IMG/VR virus record: IMGVR_UViG_3300020179_001470
Location: 1-64,000 of that record
Reading direction: 5' to 3' (one strand)
DNA length: 64,000 nucleotides
Origin: a virus
In this document: piece after piece, positions 26,202 to 34,955 of the stretch
Position numbering within the stretch: position 1 is the first letter of the stretch
Layout of the letters: the number at the start of each line of letters is the position of its first letter
Program-made: the position numbers and the translations under genes
Notes under the pieces: generated by a model
Database searches by the model: none
Told to the model about the DNA's origin: nothing
Seen by the model: the letters and a program-made list of their open reading frames with translations, nothing else

Positions 26202-26802
26202 ACATGAAAATGGTTTTTTCTTTAACGAGAGAGTTTTTTGTGAAGTTTATTGTACGCCTGAAAACGAATCAAACGATGATTTATTAAATCAAGGGTGGCT
26301 ACCTTCGATGGAAGAAATGGGTATATGGTACCAATCTCGAAGTTGTAGGATAAATCTGAATCATTTCACGATATCAAAGAAAAGAAGGTATATAATAAAA
26401 AAATTAGACGTTTCATTTTCAAATGAAAATGACAATCATATGATTGACAAGTTTTTTGAGGATTATTACAAAGTTATGGGGTACGATATAATGGATATTT
26501 ACCATAATTGCTCAAAATTTTTTAATCCTAAAATGTTAATTATACACCACGATAATAATATAGTTGGTGTTGCTAAGTATGTTGAAAATGAAGACTCTAA
26601 CCTTTTCCTGAATTTATCTTACAAACACGATTACGATAAGTTATCATTGGGCACCAACTTGTTTTATATACTTTCTGATATTACAAAAAAACAAAACAAA
26701 AACTATTTGTACGTTTACGAAACTTACAAAGATACTTTTTCGTATAAACAAAAGTTACCAAATCTTGAAATTTGGAATGGTAGGGAGTGGTGTTCTGAGT
26801 AA
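26185..26802 (+). CDS. Aminoacyl-tRNA-protein transferase (ATE/Bpt) homologue
   Basis: The family joins Arg or Leu from aminoacyl-tRNA to protein N-termini, marking them for ClpS/ClpAP decay. The N-terminal half has LLNQGWLPS, WYQSRSCRINLNHFTIS and RRYIIKKL, matching the family's LLanGFrrs and Cys-rich, S..qkR segment. The C-terminal half has DKLSLGTNLFYILSDI, NYLYVYETYKDTFSYKQKL and a final EIWNGREW, matching the GNAT-like ATE_C domain (SLGt...YLYLGY...M.YK..F). The N-terminal CxxC cluster is reduced to one Cys. Length 205 aa versus about 230-250. Activity is uncertain. Confidence 0.65.
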   Translation: MRVQYKHENGFFFNERVFCEVYCTPENESNDDLLNQGWLPSMEEMGIWYQSRSCRINLNHFTISKKRRYIIKKLDVSFSNENDNHMIDKFFEDYYKVMGYDIMDIYHNCSKFFNPKMLIIHHDNNIVGVAKYVENEDSNLFLNLSYKHDYDKLSLGTNLFYILSDITKKQNKNYLYVYETYKDTFSYKQKLPNLEIWNGREWCSE

Positions 26803-26833
26803 TATTTTAACTTTTTCTATATTTATATAGAAT

Positions 26834-27547
26834 ATGAGACAGGGAGATTTCAACACGTTAAAAGAAACTATAGGTACATTAAATAACTTCAACAAAGTTC
26901 TTTTACTTACTTGTTCAAACAGAGGTGAAGAAGTTTCAAAAACGCAGATTCCAAAATCTAGTATAATTGCAAAACTAATTCATAAGAATTTACCTAGTTC
27001 TACTTTAATAGATGTTACCAAACTAAAAATTTATCCATGTGAGGGTAACGTTTCTAGAATGGAAGGAAATGTTTGTGGTGTAAAAGATGCTTTACTAAAA
27101 GATTCTTTTAAAAATCCGAGTGGGTTTCATAGGTGTTGGGCATCAATTAATAACCCCGATGATGAATTATGGATGGTTAGTAAATCTCTTTTTGAATCAG
27201 ATTGTGTTATTTTTTTCTCTTCGGTAAGATGGGGGGCAGCAAATATGTTTTATCAAAAATTAATTGAGAGACTTAATTGGATAAATAACAGATTTATACC
27301 TTACGGTGAGGATAACATAATAAAAGACATTTCATCAGGGTTTATTATTGTTGGACAACACCAATCTGCATTTGAAATTACTCAAACGCAATTCGAGAAT
27401 CATGACTATTATGGTTTTAAAGCGGACCCAAATTTATATTGGTATTGGAATGCTGAAAACATTCATTTTGACGAAGAAACTTTAGAGGGTTACATTGAGA
27501 GTTATCCTGAATTTTTCATAGATTTTCACATTAGAATAGAAAATTAA
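26834..27547 (+). CDS. Flavodoxin-fold NAD(P)H-FMN reductase-like protein
   Basis: 237 aa. A first strand with phosphate loop (KVLLLTCSNRGEEVSKTQIP), then CVIFFSSVRWGAANMFYQKL typical of FMN-dependent reductases where the flavin ring sits, and IIVGQHQSAFE later. Likely binds FMN and reduces a quinone or other small molecule; the substrate is not evident. Confidence 0.65.
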   Translation: MRQGDFNTLKETIGTLNNFNKVLLLTCSNRGEEVSKTQIPKSSIIAKLIHKNLPSSTLIDVTKLKIYPCEGNVSRMEGNVCGVKDALLKDSFKNPSGFHRCWASINNPDDELWMVSKSLFESDCVIFFSSVRWGAANMFYQKLIERLNWINNRFIPYGEDNIIKDISSGFIIVGQHQSAFEITQTQFENHDYYGFKADPNLYWYWNAENIHFDEETLEGYIESYPEFFIDFHIRIEN

Positions 27548-27604
27548 ATCAAAATTTTTTATTTAAAAAATTTATTCTTATACTTGTCATAGATAGAATT
27601 TCTA

Positions 27605-28084
27605 ATGATAAAATATCGTATTTTTTGTGATTTAGATGGTGTGTTAATTGATTTCAACCAAGGTTATAAAGACCTAACGGGTATTGATTTGAGTAAATAC
27701 GAAAATCTGAATGATTCAAAATTTTGGGAACCGATAGAAAACGCCGGTTATGATTTTTGGGTCAACCTTAAATGGATTGAACCCGATGGACACATCCTTT
27801 GGGGACACATTTCAAAATACAACCCAACTCTATTATCCGCTCCGTCAAGGCAAGTTGAATCTCGCATAGGAAAAATGGATTGGGTAAGTAGGGAATTACC
27901 TGGTGTACCTTTAATATTGAGAAGTGCTAAACACAAAAAAGATTTTGCGGGGCCGTACACGATATTAATCGATGACAGAAAAGACACCATAAACGGTTGG
28001 AACGAAAACGGTGGCGAGGGTATCCTTCACACATCTGCCGAAGAAACAATCAAAACACTAAAAGAAAAATATAATTTACACTAA
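27605..28084 (+). CDS. HAD 5'(3')-deoxyribonucleotidase-like
   Basis: 159 aa. Motif I FCDLDGVLIDF, the SAKHKKDF segment, and motif IV ILIDDRKDTINGWNENGGEG are typical of NT5C-like nucleotidases found in phages. It would dephosphorylate (deoxy)nucleoside monophosphates. Overlaps the next start by one base. Confidence 0.7.
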   Translation: MIKYRIFCDLDGVLIDFNQGYKDLTGIDLSKYENLNDSKFWEPIENAGYDFWVNLKWIEPDGHILWGHISKYNPTLLSAPSRQVESRIGKMDWVSRELPGVPLILRSAKHKKDFAGPYTILIDDRKDTINGWNENGGEGILHTSAEETIKTLKEKYNLH

Positions 28085-28275
28085 TGGCAGAAAATGGTTC
28101 ATCATCAGGAGGAATTGGATTCTTCGGTCTGATGTTTTTAATTTTTATGACACTAAAACTGACTGGTGTTATTGATTGGTCGTGGTGGTGGGTAACCGCA
28201 CCTTTATGGGGTGGATTTGCTCTTATTTTTATAGTCATTATGATTGTTGTACTTGTAAAAACTATTGACAGATGA
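28084..28275 (+). CDS. Small membrane protein, Fragile-X-F-like
   Basis: 63 aa with two membrane helices and the signature LKLTGVIDWSWWWVTAPLWG, as in the phage family named transmembrane Fragile-X-F. Function unknown. Coupled to both neighbours by 1-4 nt overlaps. Confidence 0.75.
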   Translation: MAENGSSSGGIGFFGLMFLIFMTLKLTGVIDWSWWWVTAPLWGGFALIFIVIMIVVLVKTIDR

Positions 28276-28964
28276 TATACGTATCAATAGATATTGAAAC
28301 TTCGGGTCTCGAACCGTTAAACCACAGTGTGTTATCTTTTGGTGCCATTATCGAGGACACCACCAATAAATTACCATATGAGCAATTGCCAAAGTTTAAT
28401 GCTATCGTACTTCAAAATCAAATTACAGGTTCACCGAGAGCGATTTCTATGAACAAAGAAATCATATCCTTAATTGGTGAATATAAGGAGGGTAACGACG
28501 AGGATAGAGCAAACTTAGAACACCATAGTGATTATGTATTTTTAGAAGAGAGTGAACTCTCACAAAAATTCTATGATTTTTTATTCTTAAATGGAGTTTA
28601 TCCAAATTCATGGTTTCAAAAGAATTACCCTAAAACAACATCTTGGGGTTCGTTTAGAAATGTTAATGGAACAATGATACCCGCATTTAACAATCATACA
28701 CCATCTTTGACCATTAATGTCGCTGGTAAAAATTTTGGAACTTTTGATAAACTATTTTTAGACGAACTTCCATGGTGGAGAAAACTAATAAAAATCAGAC
28801 AAAGAATTATTGACCCTTCCGTTTTGTATTGTAAATGGGATGAGGATGAATCAATTCCAAGTCTTAAGAAATGTAAAGAACGTGCCGGTATCGATGGAGA
28901 AGTTACACACACCGCTATTGAGGACGCTTGGGATGTAGTTCAAATGTTACGTAAATTTTATTAA
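28272..28964 (+). CDS. DEDDh 3'-5' exonuclease, oligoribonuclease-like
   Basis: 230 aa. Exo I is VSIDIETSGL, Exo II lies around NFGTFDKLFLDEL, and Exo III is HTAIEDAWDVV with the general-base His, so all four acidic residues are present. Likely digests short RNA or DNA from the 3' end. There is an insertion between Exo I and Exo II relative to oligoribonuclease. Confidence 0.75.
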   Translation: MIYVSIDIETSGLEPLNHSVLSFGAIIEDTTNKLPYEQLPKFNAIVLQNQITGSPRAISMNKEIISLIGEYKEGNDEDRANLEHHSDYVFLEESELSQKFYDFLFLNGVYPNSWFQKNYPKTTSWGSFRNVNGTMIPAFNNHTPSLTINVAGKNFGTFDKLFLDELPWWRKLIKIRQRIIDPSVLYCKWDEDESIPSLKKCKERAGIDGEVTHTAIEDAWDVVQMLRKFY

Positions 28965-28988
28965 TCAACAAATGTAAATTAAATCAAT

Positions 28989-30050
28989 ATGTCTAAAATA
29001 AAAGAATTAAAACAACACCCCGACAACAACATAAGTATGGTTGATGTCTTTAAAATATTTTGTCCTGAAGGTAAAACTAAGTACATTGAATTTTTACTTC
29101 AACTTATAAAGAATACTAATCATTTGGATGCTTACATTAATCAGTTAAAAGAAAATTTAGAGGCGGAGTTTGGAATTAACCCCGATAAATTAACGGAGTT
29201 AACACCGTTTCAACTTTTCGTATCTTTTAGATTTGTGGAAACGAGCTTAAATTCCACTGACTTGAAAACCTTTCAAAAATTTTGTGATTACAATGAAAGA
29301 GGTTTAATTCACAATAATGATTTGACGAGATATAAAAGTTTTGAGGACGTGATGGGGGCAACAAGTGTTGCAGAAATTAAAGCTTTTGAAAAAGACTTGG
29401 AGAAACAAATTAAAACTCTTTATACCTCTGATGAGTGGATTGTATTGAGACCTCTAACATTCCATGCGTCTAAAAAATACGGTTCATCAACTAAATGGTG
29501 TACGTCATCAGAGAATAATCCTGATTATTTCTTGAGATACTCTAAAAGAGGTATTCTTGTATATTTTATTAACAAGTTTACAGGATTGAAGGTCGGAGCG
29601 TTCAAATCTTTAGATGGTGAACCAGAATATTCTTTTTGGAATCAAGTGGATTCAAGAATTGATTCTATGGAAAGTGGATTACCTGATTTCATTTTGGATG
29701 TACTCAAAAAAGAAGTTAGTGAGAATCCGGTAACCAACAATTCCTTGTTGTCTGAAGAAGATAGAATCAAAGAGGATATGTTATTGAATGAGGGTCTCAA
29801 AAAAATGGGGGTACGGGAAGAACCAACGGATATGGAAGCCCCAACGGATGAAGCTGTGATGAGTGAAGCGGCGCCTATGGATTATAGAAATGTTGATATT
29901 AGAGAAGAGAGAGAATGGGCGATTGAAAGTGGTAATGAATCTCCCATGGAAGAAAGGTCATATGAGGAAAGTGGAATGATGTCGGGAGAACCGAGAGAAG
30001 TCCTACGAGGAAGTTATGACAATGAAAACGCAGCAATGAGGAGAATTTAA
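28989..30050 (+). CDS. Hypothetical protein with YGSSTKWCT motif
   Basis: 353 aa. The central KKYGSSTKWCTSSENNPDYF and following RGILVYFINK form a compact block I associate with phage proteins of unknown role. The C-terminal 90 residues are Met/Glu-rich low complexity (MGVREEPTDMEAPTDEA), perhaps disordered. Ends at a strong terminator. Confidence 0.6.
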   Translation: MSKIKELKQHPDNNISMVDVFKIFCPEGKTKYIEFLLQLIKNTNHLDAYINQLKENLEAEFGINPDKLTELTPFQLFVSFRFVETSLNSTDLKTFQKFCDYNERGLIHNNDLTRYKSFEDVMGATSVAEIKAFEKDLEKQIKTLYTSDEWIVLRPLTFHASKKYGSSTKWCTSSENNPDYFLRYSKRGILVYFINKFTGLKVGAFKSLDGEPEYSFWNQVDSRIDSMESGLPDFILDVLKKEVSENPVTNNSLLSEEDRIKEDMLLNEGLKKMGVREEPTDMEAPTDEAVMSEAAPMDYRNVDIREEREWAIESGNESPMEERSYEESGMMSGEPREVLRGSYDNENAAMRRI

Positions 30051-30073
30051 TCATAATCAAATCTAAAATTGTA

Positions 30074-30101
30074 AAGAGGGACTTCGGTCCCTCTTTTTTT
30101 T
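30074..30101 (+). terminator. Rho-independent terminator
   Basis: AAGAGGGAC-TTCG-GTCCCTCTT with a UUCG tetraloop, followed by T residues. Confidence 0.92.
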
Positions 30102-30109
30102 AAAAAAAA

Positions 30110-30141
30110 TTTGTATATCTCAAATACTAGTTGTATATTTG
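30110..30141 (+). promoter_or_regulatory. Bacteroidota-type promoter
   Basis: TTTG 30110-30113, a 20-nt spacer and TATATTTG 30134-30141; drives the outer-membrane-type protein and mgsA. Confidence 0.85.
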
Positions 30142-30159
30142 TTTGTAAATCATAAAAAA

Positions 30160-30627
30160 ATGAAAAAATTATTAATGATATTATGTGTATCGATGGTCGG
30201 TAACACATGGGCTCAGGGACTTAGACTACCTGAGAGAGTATTCAATTACGCATTATCATATGGACCAAGAGGTAACCATTCTTATTATTCCGTAGGTTAT
30301 GAGTTTTCTGCGGAAAAAACCAATGCGAGTATTGGTGTCGGATATAGTAAAATTATGGCCGAATTAAATCTCTTTAATCCACACACACTTACCATAAATG
30401 GTAAACCCGAAGAGATTTATGTTGGATTAAATTATGTATACACCAATAAAGATTTTAGGTGGTTAATCTTAACAGGGGGTGTCGGTTACTCAACCAATGG
30501 TAACAATCAAATTTTGTTAAAAACCGCAGCAAATTTGAGAGTATCATATCCTTTTTATATAACTTTAACTTTTTACCAAACCAACAAACCACAGTTTATG
30601 GTAGGGGGTAAACTATTCATTTTTTAA
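30160..30627 (+). CDS. Exported beta-barrel-like protein
   Basis: 155 aa: signal peptide MKKLLMILCVSMVGNTWAQG, then alternating amphipathic strands ending in a terminal aromatic (GGKLFIF), as in small outer-membrane barrels. Start chosen at 30160, downstream of the promoter. A phage outer-membrane protein could block superinfection or change the surface; this is inference. Ends 2 nt before mgsA. Confidence 0.65.
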   Translation: MKKLLMILCVSMVGNTWAQGLRLPERVFNYALSYGPRGNHSYYSVGYEFSAEKTNASIGVGYSKIMAELNLFNPHTLTINGKPEEIYVGLNYVYTNKDFRWLILTGGVGYSTNGNNQILLKTAANLRVSYPFYITLTFYQTNKPQFMVGGKLFIF

Positions 30628-30629
30628 AT

Positions 30630-31004
30630 ATGAAAATAGCGCTGATAGCTCACGACGGTAAGAAAGCAGACATGGTTGCTTTTGTTATGAAACGATTAGA
30701 TTTCTTTAATCGAAAAGATGTGGAGATTGTTGCCACTGGAACCACGGGTAAAAGAATTATGTTTGCCGGCGTTACAAAAGTTGAACAAGTAAATTCTGGT
30801 CCAATGGGTGGAGACGCCCAAATAGCCGCCATGGTTTCGAGAAAAGAAATTGATGCAGTAATATTTTTCAGGGACCCATTGGATAAACATCCACATGAAC
30901 CTGATGTTCAAATGTTAATGAGAGTATGTGATGTACATGAAGTTGCATTATCCACAAACTACTCAAGCGCGAGAATGGTCGTAGACCATTTCACCAAAAT
31001 TTAA
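30630..31004 (+). CDS. mgsA: Methylglyoxal synthase
   Basis: Converts dihydroxyacetone phosphate to methylglyoxal and phosphate. Conserved features: IALIAHDGKK (His8), ATGTTGKRI (phosphate loop), SGPMGGDAQ with the catalytic Asp62, and FFRDPLDKHPHEPDV (His89, Asp92). 124 aa is slightly short of E. coli (152) but covers the core domain. Shares a promoter with an exported protein. A small fragment of a second copy sits beside the CRISPR locus at 48511. Methylglyoxal is toxic and mutagenic, so its phage role is intriguing. Confidence 0.93.
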   Translation: MKIALIAHDGKKADMVAFVMKRLDFFNRKDVEIVATGTTGKRIMFAGVTKVEQVNSGPMGGDAQIAAMVSRKEIDAVIFFRDPLDKHPHEPDVQMLMRVCDVHEVALSTNYSSARMVVDHFTKI

Positions 31005-31045
31005 ATTTTGGAACAATAGTTGTCTAACACTAAAGCACAAAAATT

Positions 31046-31612
31046 ATGTTTTACAAATATGATAAAACCCATCTCCTTTGGAGGAAAGATTGGAAAAAAG
31101 TAAAGATTACATTATCGGTAGTAATCGTTTTAGTTATTTCTTCATTTATTTTTGGGAGGTTTATAAGATTTAAAAATTTGGATGACTATGAAAAAGAATT
31201 GATTGTTGTTTCATTGGAGAAAGAAAAAAACAAGTTTTCAGAAGATAAATTTGTCTCTGAATTAAAACGACTAAATGTTAAGTTTCCATATATAGTGATG
31301 GCACAAGCAATTGCAGAAACGGGTCATTATAAGAGTCAGGTGTTTAAAGAAAATAATAATCTCTTTGGAATGAAACAGGCGACTGTTAGAATCAACACCG
31401 CTAAGGGAACACAAAATGGTCATGCGTATTATGATAATTGGTATCAGTCTGTATATGATTACGCGTTTTATCAGTGTCGTTATCTTGGACAAATTAACTC
31501 AGAAAACGAATACTATTTGTATTTATCAAGTACTTATGCCGAAGCTGGTGATAGATATATAAATTTATTAAAAGAAATAATTAATACAGAAAATTTAAAA
31601 GAAAAATTTTAA
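31046..31612 (+). CDS. Membrane-anchored glucosaminidase (GH73-like)
   Basis: 188 aa: an N-terminal signal-anchor helix (about residues 20-38, ITLSVVIVLVISSFIFG), then a glucosaminidase domain (IVMAQAIAETGHYKSQVFKE, NNLFGMK, YQSVYDYAFYQ). This family cuts peptidoglycan glycan strands; the conserved Glu is in AETG. The anchor suggests export by the Sec system, as in SAR-type endolysins. Lysis candidate. Confidence 0.8.
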   Translation: MFYKYDKTHLLWRKDWKKVKITLSVVIVLVISSFIFGRFIRFKNLDDYEKELIVVSLEKEKNKFSEDKFVSELKRLNVKFPYIVMAQAIAETGHYKSQVFKENNNLFGMKQATVRINTAKGTQNGHAYYDNWYQSVYDYAFYQCRYLGQINSENEYYLYLSSTYAEAGDRYINLLKEIINTENLKEKF

Positions 31613-31662
31613 ATATGAATGTAAAACAAGTTACAATTATTTTTCAAAAACCATATTAGAAG

Positions 31663-31686
31663 TTCCCATAAACGGGAATTTTTTTT
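31663..31686 (+). terminator. Rho-independent terminator
   Basis: TTCCC-ATAAAC-GGGAA followed by eight T; weaker stem than the other terminators here. Confidence 0.75.
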
Positions 31687-31744
31687 GCATTTATTTGGAA
31701 ATATCAAAAATATTAAATATTATTTAGATGTTAAACACAAAAAT

Positions 31745-31963
31745 ATGCAAACATTACTTTTCAACACAACAACAAAAGAAGTCAAACTTTACGAAGGTGA
31801 AAAACAATCCTCTAAATTATTAGATTTAGTAACTCAGGTTCCAACCGTCAGAATTGTAGAAAGTGGTTACTATGAGGTTATGAAAAAAATTGACGGCGGA
31901 GAAAAAAATATACCCGTTCTTAGAGTACCTATTTCTAATACCAACATGTTCATTGAAAAATAA
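31745..31963 (+). CDS. Hypothetical protein, 72 aa
   Basis: Starts MQTLLFNTTTKEVKLYEGEK; an upstream in-frame ATG would run into the terminator region. Beta-rich, soluble. It lies 2 nt before the helicase gene, so it may be a small partner of it, though no function is recognised. Confidence 0.6.
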   Translation: MQTLLFNTTTKEVKLYEGEKQSSKLLDLVTQVPTVRIVESGYYEVMKKIDGGEKNIPVLRVPISNTNMFIEK

Positions 31964-31965
31964 AA

Positions 31966-33873
31966 ATGATAAATTTTACTCCAAGTACATTTCAAAAAGA
32001 TATTTTTGATTTTGTACTAAAAGACAATCGAAACTTAGTTGTATCGGCTGTTGCTGGTAGTGGTAAAACAACTACATTATTAAAATCATTAGATTTAATA
32101 CCATTTGAATATTCTGTATTATTTCTTGCATTTAATAAAAGTATTGTTGATGAACTAATAGAGAGAGTACCCAAAAAAAGTAACATACATTTAAAAACTT
32201 TACATAAGTTTGGATACGGCACTATTAGAAAAAATTTCGATTCAAATCTCGACCCTTTAAAATACAGAAGTATTGTTTGGAATGTGATTGATTTTCTAAG
32301 TGGTAAAAAAGAAAACTCAATAGATAAATATAAGTTTGATGAAGAGCATTTAAATTATTGTAATCAATTATCTGAGTACTTTAAAAGTAATGAAATTGAT
32401 TATTCTAAATTTGTCACCGACATTGTCAACCTTTGTAATTTATCTAGATTGCATCTTGTTAATTTTGATATTAAACCGATAGGTGTTGGTGAAATAAATC
32501 GTTTATCCGAGATTCACTCAATTAGTAATCAGGACGGAGAATCGACATGTGCATGGTATCTTTCTAAATTGGGTATTTTCTACAAGAGTGAGGTTGACCA
32601 CACAGACCAAATTTATTTACCTAACATTTTAAATCTACCAACCGAAACATATGATTTTGTTTTCATTGATGAGTGTCAAGATTTGAATTCTTGTCAACGA
32701 ATGTTGATGCAAAAAGCATTAAAACCAAATACAGGTAGATTCATTGCGGTTGGTGACCCCAAACAAGCAATATATGCATTTGCAGGCGCTGACCATGAAT
32801 CATATGAGAAATTGAAAAGTATTCCGAACACACTTGAATTACCCTTATCTTACACCTATAGGTGTGCACCACAAATTTTGAATTTAGTACGTCACTTAAA
32901 TCCAGCAATAATCGCCCACCCAAAAAATAAAAAGGGAAAAGTTTTAGAAACATTTTCTTATAAAGACCTACAAGACGGTGACATGGTTTTATGTAGAAAC
33001 ACTTTTCCAATTGTGTCTCTCTGTATAAAACTTTTAAGTGAAGAAAAGAAATCCTATATCATAGGTTCAGATATTGGAAAATCACTCATCACATTGATTG
33101 AGTCTTCTCGAAATAAAACCCAAGAGTTTACTATGGAAAACGTTTTGTGTTCTTTACTTAAACAGAAGGAAAAAATGATTGAAAAGATAATGTCTTCACA
33201 AACAATGAAAAAAAGTGAGGCATCTGAAGACAGCCAAGTTGTTATCTTTTCTGAAAAAATTCAAGTTATCGAAGCGTTGAGTAATAATATAGAGGACCCA
33301 AATGTGGTAATAGAAAAAATACAAAAGATTTTTGCTGACGATAAAAAAAACGGGATTTGTTTAAGTACAATTCACAAATCTAAGGGTTTGGAAGCTGAAA
33401 GGGTTTTTATTATTCACCCCGAACTTATTCCGTCAAAGTTCGCAACATTACCTTGGCAAGTAGAACAAGAAAGGAATTTAGAATATGTTGCATACACAAG
33501 AGCGAAAACTACTTTAGGATTCATTAACGACTTTGACGCTTTCACCACTCACAAAACAAGAGACATAAATGAATCAAAATTGAAAATTAGTAAACACGTT
33601 GGTAGTCCAGGTATGAAAATGTATTTTGAATTAACCGTAATTGACGTAAGAACAATAAATGGTATGTATGGGGAAACCACTGTGTACGATTTGGTTGATA
33701 AAAATGGTAACATGTTTTGTAAGTTTGGTAACATTAGTGATGAATATCTTACAAATAACTTACAAAACAGAGTTGCAATAAATTCAAAAGTTTCTTTTTA
33801 TGGAATAATAAAAGAACATTCTGATTTTAGGGGTAACAAAGTAACCAAATTAGGTAAAATATCACAATACTGA
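31966..33873 (+). CDS. SF1A (UvrD/Rep-type) DNA helicase
   Basis: 635 aa, ATP-driven 3'-5' type DNA helicase. Motifs: Q-motif region (FTPSTFQKDIF), Walker A (VAGSGKTTT), motif II (FIDECQDLN), motif III (AVGDPKQAIYAFAGA), motif IV (LSYTYRC), motif V (LSTIHKSKGLEAERV) and motif VI (VAYTRAKTTL). The last 100 residues form an extra domain that looks like an OB-fold (TVIDVRTINGMYGETTVYDL). Probable role in phage DNA replication or recombination. Confidence 0.92.
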   Translation: MINFTPSTFQKDIFDFVLKDNRNLVVSAVAGSGKTTTLLKSLDLIPFEYSVLFLAFNKSIVDELIERVPKKSNIHLKTLHKFGYGTIRKNFDSNLDPLKYRSIVWNVIDFLSGKKENSIDKYKFDEEHLNYCNQLSEYFKSNEIDYSKFVTDIVNLCNLSRLHLVNFDIKPIGVGEINRLSEIHSISNQDGESTCAWYLSKLGIFYKSEVDHTDQIYLPNILNLPTETYDFVFIDECQDLNSCQRMLMQKALKPNTGRFIAVGDPKQAIYAFAGADHESYEKLKSIPNTLELPLSYTYRCAPQILNLVRHLNPAIIAHPKNKKGKVLETFSYKDLQDGDMVLCRNTFPIVSLCIKLLSEEKKSYIIGSDIGKSLITLIESSRNKTQEFTMENVLCSLLKQKEKMIEKIMSSQTMKKSEASEDSQVVIFSEKIQVIEALSNNIEDPNVVIEKIQKIFADDKKNGICLSTIHKSKGLEAERVFIIHPELIPSKFATLPWQVEQERNLEYVAYTRAKTTLGFINDFDAFTTHKTRDINESKLKISKHVGSPGMKMYFELTVIDVRTINGMYGETTVYDLVDKNGNMFCKFGNISDEYLTNNLQNRVAINSKVSFYGIIKEHSDFRGNKVTKLGKISQY

Positions 33874-33905
33874 TTTGACAATTTGAAATATTTTAACTAT
33901 ATTTG
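33874..33905 (+). promoter_or_regulatory. Bacteroidota-type promoter
   Basis: TTTG 33874-33877, a 20-nt spacer and TATATTTG 33898-33905, with the start codon 5 nt downstream at 33910; the transcript should have almost no leader. Confidence 0.85.
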
Positions 33906-33909
33906 AAAC

Positions 33910-34395
33910 ATGGGATGCGATATTCATGTTTATTTAGAAAAATACACCTCAGTAAATGGTGAGAACAAGTGGGTCAACGTTGACCATTGGCAAGTAAATC
34001 CAAATTTCGGCATTTTTGAAAACGAACCTGAGTACGACCAAGTTTCTTTTTATTGGGGTAGGAATTACGATTTGTTTTCAATTCTTGCTGAGATTAGGGG
34101 TTCCATGGACTCAATTGACAGTCCAAGAGGATTACCTGAGGATGTGAGTTCAGTCACTAAAAAACAATACGATATACACCGAGAAATCCATACCCCTTCT
34201 TACTACACACTAAAAGAACTGAAGGATTATCTATATAACAATTCCGACAATGAAGAAATAGTTGAGAACTTGAAAGGTTTTGTTGAGCGTATGGACAACA
34301 GATTTAAAGAAGAGTTTTGGATAACAAACGACGACGAAAAGAGATACACAGTTAAAGAGAATGGATTCAGGGTTGTCTTTTGGTTTGACAATTAA
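33910..34395 (+). CDS. Conserved MGCDIHVYLEKY phage protein
   Basis: 161 aa beginning MGCDIHVYLEKYTSVNGENK and containing NYDLFSILAEIRG. The same start occurs in proteins I associate with phage genomes; function unknown. Soluble. The nearly leaderless transcript suggests strong early expression. Confidence 0.7.
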   Translation: MGCDIHVYLEKYTSVNGENKWVNVDHWQVNPNFGIFENEPEYDQVSFYWGRNYDLFSILAEIRGSMDSIDSPRGLPEDVSSVTKKQYDIHREIHTPSYYTLKELKDYLYNNSDNEEIVENLKGFVERMDNRFKEEFWITNDDEKRYTVKENGFRVVFWFDN

Positions 34396-34403
34396 TTTTA
34401 TCA

Positions 34404-34661
34404 ATGTTAGACGATAAATTATATAATGCAGCAAGAGAGTTCGTTAAAAAATACGAACAAGAAAATGTTAGTGAACACATCATTAACATTATAGTTTCAA
34501 TTATGAGAACGAGAGATAGCATTGGACCTGTTGGTGGTGGTTTTGTTCAGTGCGTAGTAAACAATGATTTGTATGGTGCTTTGGTTAGGGCGGATAATGA
34601 ATGTTTGAAGCATATTAAATTAATTGCGTTATCTAAAAATAATTGTTTTTGTGAAATTTAA
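34404..34661 (+). CDS. Conserved phage protein with GPVGGGFVQ motif
   Basis: 85 aa. The segment GPVGGGFVQCVVNNDL followed by RADNECLKHI is characteristic of a small protein widespread in phages of several groups; no function known to me. Follows the previous gene by 8 nt. Confidence 0.65.
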   Translation: MLDDKLYNAAREFVKKYEQENVSEHIINIIVSIMRTRDSIGPVGGGFVQCVVNNDLYGALVRADNECLKHIKLIALSKNNCFCEI

Positions 34662-34696
34662 TTTATTTTTTTACTATAAAATTTTATATTTAGAAC

Positions 34697-34951
34697 ATGA
34701 AAAAACTTACATTAATATTAACACTTAGTTTGGTTTTTATGTCTTGTAAATACAAAACTACTTACATCGACAAAAAAGTAAAATGCGTCATTGATTCTGT
34801 GGAATACCATGGCGTTAGTCAAGACAATACTATGCAAACAACACCGTATTGGAAATTATATTTAAGAGAACCTAAAATAAAAATAACTTCACATAGGTGC
34901 TACGAAAAAGGTGACACTATTGAGGTTATAGAAAGACAAATAAAAAAATAA
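34697..34951 (+). CDS. Small lipoprotein
   Basis: 84 aa with a lipoprotein signal (MKKLTLILTLSLVFMSC, lipid Cys17) followed by a beta-rich domain. A -7-like TATATTTAG lies just upstream. Phage lipoproteins often block superinfection or act as outer spanins; not decidable here. Confidence 0.7.
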   Translation: MKKLTLILTLSLVFMSCKYKTTYIDKKVKCVIDSVEYHGVSQDNTMQTTPYWKLYLREPKIKITSHRCYEKGDTIEVIERQIKK

Positions 34952-34955
34952 AAAT

